This document shows, in pieces, positions 62,156-64,000 of a stretch of DNA of 64,000 nucleotides (position 1 is the first letter of the stretch; the number at the start of each line of letters is the position of its first letter). The notes beneath the pieces are model-generated. The model was not told where the DNA came from and searched no databases. It was given only the letters and a program-made list of their open reading frames with translations. The DNA comes from Bacteroidota bacterium (GTDB lineage: Bacteria > Bacteroidota > Bacteroidia > Chitinophagales > Chitinophagaceae), in assembly GCA_026391435.1 (NCBI GenBank), contig JAPLEJ010000047.1, forward strand, positions 1-64,000, read 5' to 3'. The position numbers and the translations under genes are program-made.

Positions 62156-63427
62156 TTATTTTTTCTTAGGTGTCATTGATACGGCACATCTAAAACCAAT
62201 ATAAGATTTTGCGGTATCTTGATATTCATAGTTACGTGTACTCACTTGACAATTATATGCAATGTCCTTCCATGAGCCGCCGCGTACCACTTTGCGTTTC
62301 ATTGAAACAGGATCATCATTCTTTGCATTGTATTGTAAATCCGGGCTAAAATCTCCAATAAAATTATAGCCACCTTCATAATAAACAGAGCTTGTCCATT
62401 CTGCTACATTACCCGCCATATCTGCTAATCCATAACCATTTAATGGAAAACTCTCTACTTTCATTGTATAGACATTGTCCTTACTGCTGCCAAAATAATC
62501 ACCACGACCCGGTTTAAAATTGGCTAATAACCATCCTTGTTTTGTTCTTGCATTTGGGCTTCCCCAAGGATACATGGTATTAGTTTTTAGTCCGCCTCTA
62601 GCAGCATATTCCCATTCTGCCTCAGTAGGCAATCGATAAATGCCATCTATTTTTAACTCAGGTCTTCCTGGATGTCCTGCATAATAATCACTATTATTGG
62701 TTCTCCAATTACAAAAAGCGGCTGCTTGTTTCCAAGTAATACCAACAACTGGATATTCATCATAAGAACGATGTGAAAAATATAATCTAGTTAAAGGTTC
62801 GTTGTATGAATAGGAATAGTCACGCATCCAAACCAAACTATCTGGATAAATGGGTTGATTTTCTATAACAATAAATTTACCAATGGACTGCTCTAATCCT
62901 TTAGATGCTCTTGCTGCTGCTTTTAAATCAACATAAACAGTTTTATAAATAAGTTTATTAGGGTCTATTTCGATACGTCCTTGAATACGATTATCGGGTG
63001 AAAGAAGTAGTTCATTTAACTTCTCAATGACTGCTTTGCTTGAAAAATTTGTTCTCTTCATTCTAGCCCAATCCACTTTTAAGACAGTGTCCTCGGCTTG
63101 ATTAACACCTCCTCCATATAATGCCAAATAGGATAAGGAGTCCCTTACATAATTTACAAATTTATGATACTGAAAATTGGTAATTTCAGTACGATCAATC
63201 CAAAAACTTGGTATAGACACTAATTTTTTTCGATTCATCATCGCAATGTCCACTTCCTCATCACTTGCTCCTAAATAAAAAGCGCCCCCCTGAATTTCAA
63301 TTGTATTCGGATCAGGTCTCCATATCGCTTTTTTTGGTTTTTTTGCTTGAATAAATACAAATGCAAAAAGAACAATTAAAACCAAAATCGGAAATTTGAG
63401 CTTACCTATTGAAACATTTTTTATCAT
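62156..63427 (-). CDS. gldK: Gliding motility / type IX secretion protein GldK
   Basis: FGE-sulfatase-fold protein forming the outer-membrane-associated ring with GldN. 423 residues; family segments GGAFYLGASDEEVD, IPSFWIDRTEITNFQYHKFV, YRLPTEAEWEYAARGG, NVAEWTSSVYYEGG and VRGGSWKD are clear. The N-terminus (hydrophobic 12-27, FPILVLIVLFAFVFIQ) has no cysteine near it, although GldK of well-studied species is a lipoprotein. First gene of the operon; the ATG at 63427 is the only nearby start. Confidence 0.94.
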   Translation of the reverse strand: MIKNVSIGKLKFPILVLIVLFAFVFIQAKKPKKAIWRPDPNTIEIQGGAFYLGASDEEVDIAMMNRKKLVSIPSFWIDRTEITNFQYHKFVNYVRDSLSYLALYGGGVNQAEDTVLKVDWARMKRTNFSSKAVIEKLNELLLSPDNRIQGRIEIDPNKLIYKTVYVDLKAAARASKGLEQSIGKFIVIENQPIYPDSLVWMRDYSYSYNEPLTRLYFSHRSYDEYPVVGITWKQAAAFCNWRTNNSDYYAGHPGRPELKIDGIYRLPTEAEWEYAARGGLKTNTMYPWGSPNARTKQGWLLANFKPGRGDYFGSSKDNVYTMKVESFPLNGYGLADMAGNVAEWTSSVYYEGGYNFIGDFSPDLQYNAKNDDPVSMKRKVVRGGSWKDIAYNCQVSTRNYEYQDTAKSYIGFRCAVSMTPKKK

Positions 63428-63579
63428 AATCTATTTTTAAAATCTCTTCTCTTTTAAGTTATATCCATATTTAGTAACTAATCAAAACAAAAATAATATA
63501 AAAAATAGTATTATTAATTATACCGAATTATCTGATAGTCAAGTAGTTTATAAGAATTGCAAATTAAGGCAATAATGTG
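63428..63579. other. AT-rich intergenic region upstream of gldK
   Basis: 152 bp between two minus-strand genes, strongly AT-rich. It holds the gldK promoter element and no hairpin terminator that I can see for the YyaL-type gene to its right. Confidence 0.4.
63488..63495 (-). promoter_or_regulatory. Promoter -7 element of the gldKLMN operon (TATTTTTG)
   Basis: Exact TAnnTTTG on the minus strand, about 60 bases before the gldK ATG, leaving a leader of about 55 nt. Confidence 0.5.
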
Positions 63580-64000
63580 TTAGATTAATGCTAAAATATT
63601 GACCAATTTTGGTGTAGGTGGTTGGCATGACTTATTAAGACATATAAAGTATTGATTATCAATGTTTTTTTTGCCAATAGTGAGGGGTAAAAGGGGGTCT
63701 TCTTCTGCTATAAATAGGATGATTTTGTTAGGCTGAAACACAGATAATGCCACTTTTAGGTCCTGTTGGACATGGGGTCCCACAGCCACTAACTCAATCA
63801 AATCGGACGACATCCGGTTAAAACACTGGGCCCAATAACTAAAAGAGGAAGGATATTGCAACATCATTTTACGCATTTGCTTCATCATTTGATCTGATTG
63901 CTGAATCCATGGCAAATGGTCAAACACCTGCCCTAAATAGAATAAACTCATACAGACTAAAGCATTGCCACTTGGTTGCGCCCCATCATAAGTTTCTTTT
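63580..64000 (-). CDS. YyaL-type thioredoxin-domain protein (DUF255), C-terminal part
   Basis: Partial gene: the reading frame runs off the right edge. The visible part begins KETYDGAQPSGNALVCMSLF, which matches the DGA-PSGNS motif of YyaL/SSP411 proteins (thioredoxin-like DUF255 followed by an alpha/alpha barrel), and ends with about 125 residues of the C-terminal region. The thioredoxin-like domain is outside the window. An internal Met at 63951 is not the real start. Function of the family is poorly known. Confidence 0.8.
   Translation of the reverse strand, partial: KETYDGAQPSGNALVCMSLFYLGQVFDHLPWIQQSDQMMKQMRKMMLQYPSSFSYWAQCFNRMSSDLIELVAVGPHVQQDLKVALSVFQPNKIILFIAEEDPLLPLTIGKKNIDNQYFICLNKSCQPPTPKLVNILALI

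Overview
The window is a compact, AT-rich stretch of chromosome from a member of the Bacteroidota, most likely a Chitinophagaceae-like bacterium. This assignment rests on gene content: the gliding/type IX secretion block gldKLMN, the DUF3098-uppP cluster beside ftsX, DUF3108, DUF4783 and Haem_bd proteins, and an F1Fo ATPase a-subunit with a long N-terminal extension. It also rests on promoters: many genes have the Bacteroidota -7 element TAnnTTTG close to the start codon. I see no insertion sequence, prophage, CRISPR array, rRNA or tRNA. Nearly all genes are core functions.

Layout. 0-7.5 kb: alanine dehydrogenase, tsaE, a copper-type P-ATPase followed by recQ, an orphan OmpR-type response regulator and ruvB. 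7.5-12.5 kb: a DPP-IV-type peptidase and leuS (minus strand). 12.6-16.9 kb: ftsX, a DUF3098 protein, uppP, an MFS transporter and an MBL-fold hydrolase (plus strand). 16.9-23.2 kb: DUF3108 protein, a UPF0104 membrane protein, ruvC, a HIT protein, greA, a 2-hydroxyacid dehydrogenase, rsmA and pdxA. 23.2-26.3 kb: a four-gene operon of ABC ATPase, ABC permease, LolA-like protein and a secreted protein. 26.4-30.6 kb: the ATP synthase operon atpBEFHA. 30.7-36.7 kb: an ABC exporter, relA/spoT, purA and an acidic protein. 36.7-44.8 kb: tatA-gatA-lytic transglycosylase, rplS, and pheT-coiled coil-zapA-rny. 45-50.8 kb: dnaB-rsmE-acyltransferase-like gene, dnaX and a YciH/SUI1 protein. 50.8-58.8 kb: DUF4783, gpmI-haem-binding-engB, a YkuK-like protein, a second ABC exporter, DUF2721 and uvrC. 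58.8-63.4 kb: gldN, gldM, gldL and gldK, transcribed K to N. The right edge cuts a YyaL-type thioredoxin-domain gene.

No unmistakably new multi-gene system is visible. The most interesting signals are in the decoding and regulatory layer. (1) A poly-A frameshift site lies just after the metal-binding domain of the copper ATPase; a -1 shift would give a 79-residue, chaperone-like product. (2) An A10 tract lies just after domain III of dnaX, with stop codons at once in both other frames, as expected for making a short gamma-like subunit. (3) A perfect 12-bp hairpin with a U-tract sits between atpE and atpF. (4) A tandem repeat with DnaA-box-like cores lies upstream of dnaB. (5) Divergent gene pairs share mirror-image promoter elements. 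GldK also lacks the expected lipoprotein cysteine. All of these come from reading the sequence by eye; alignments, folding and expression data were not available.
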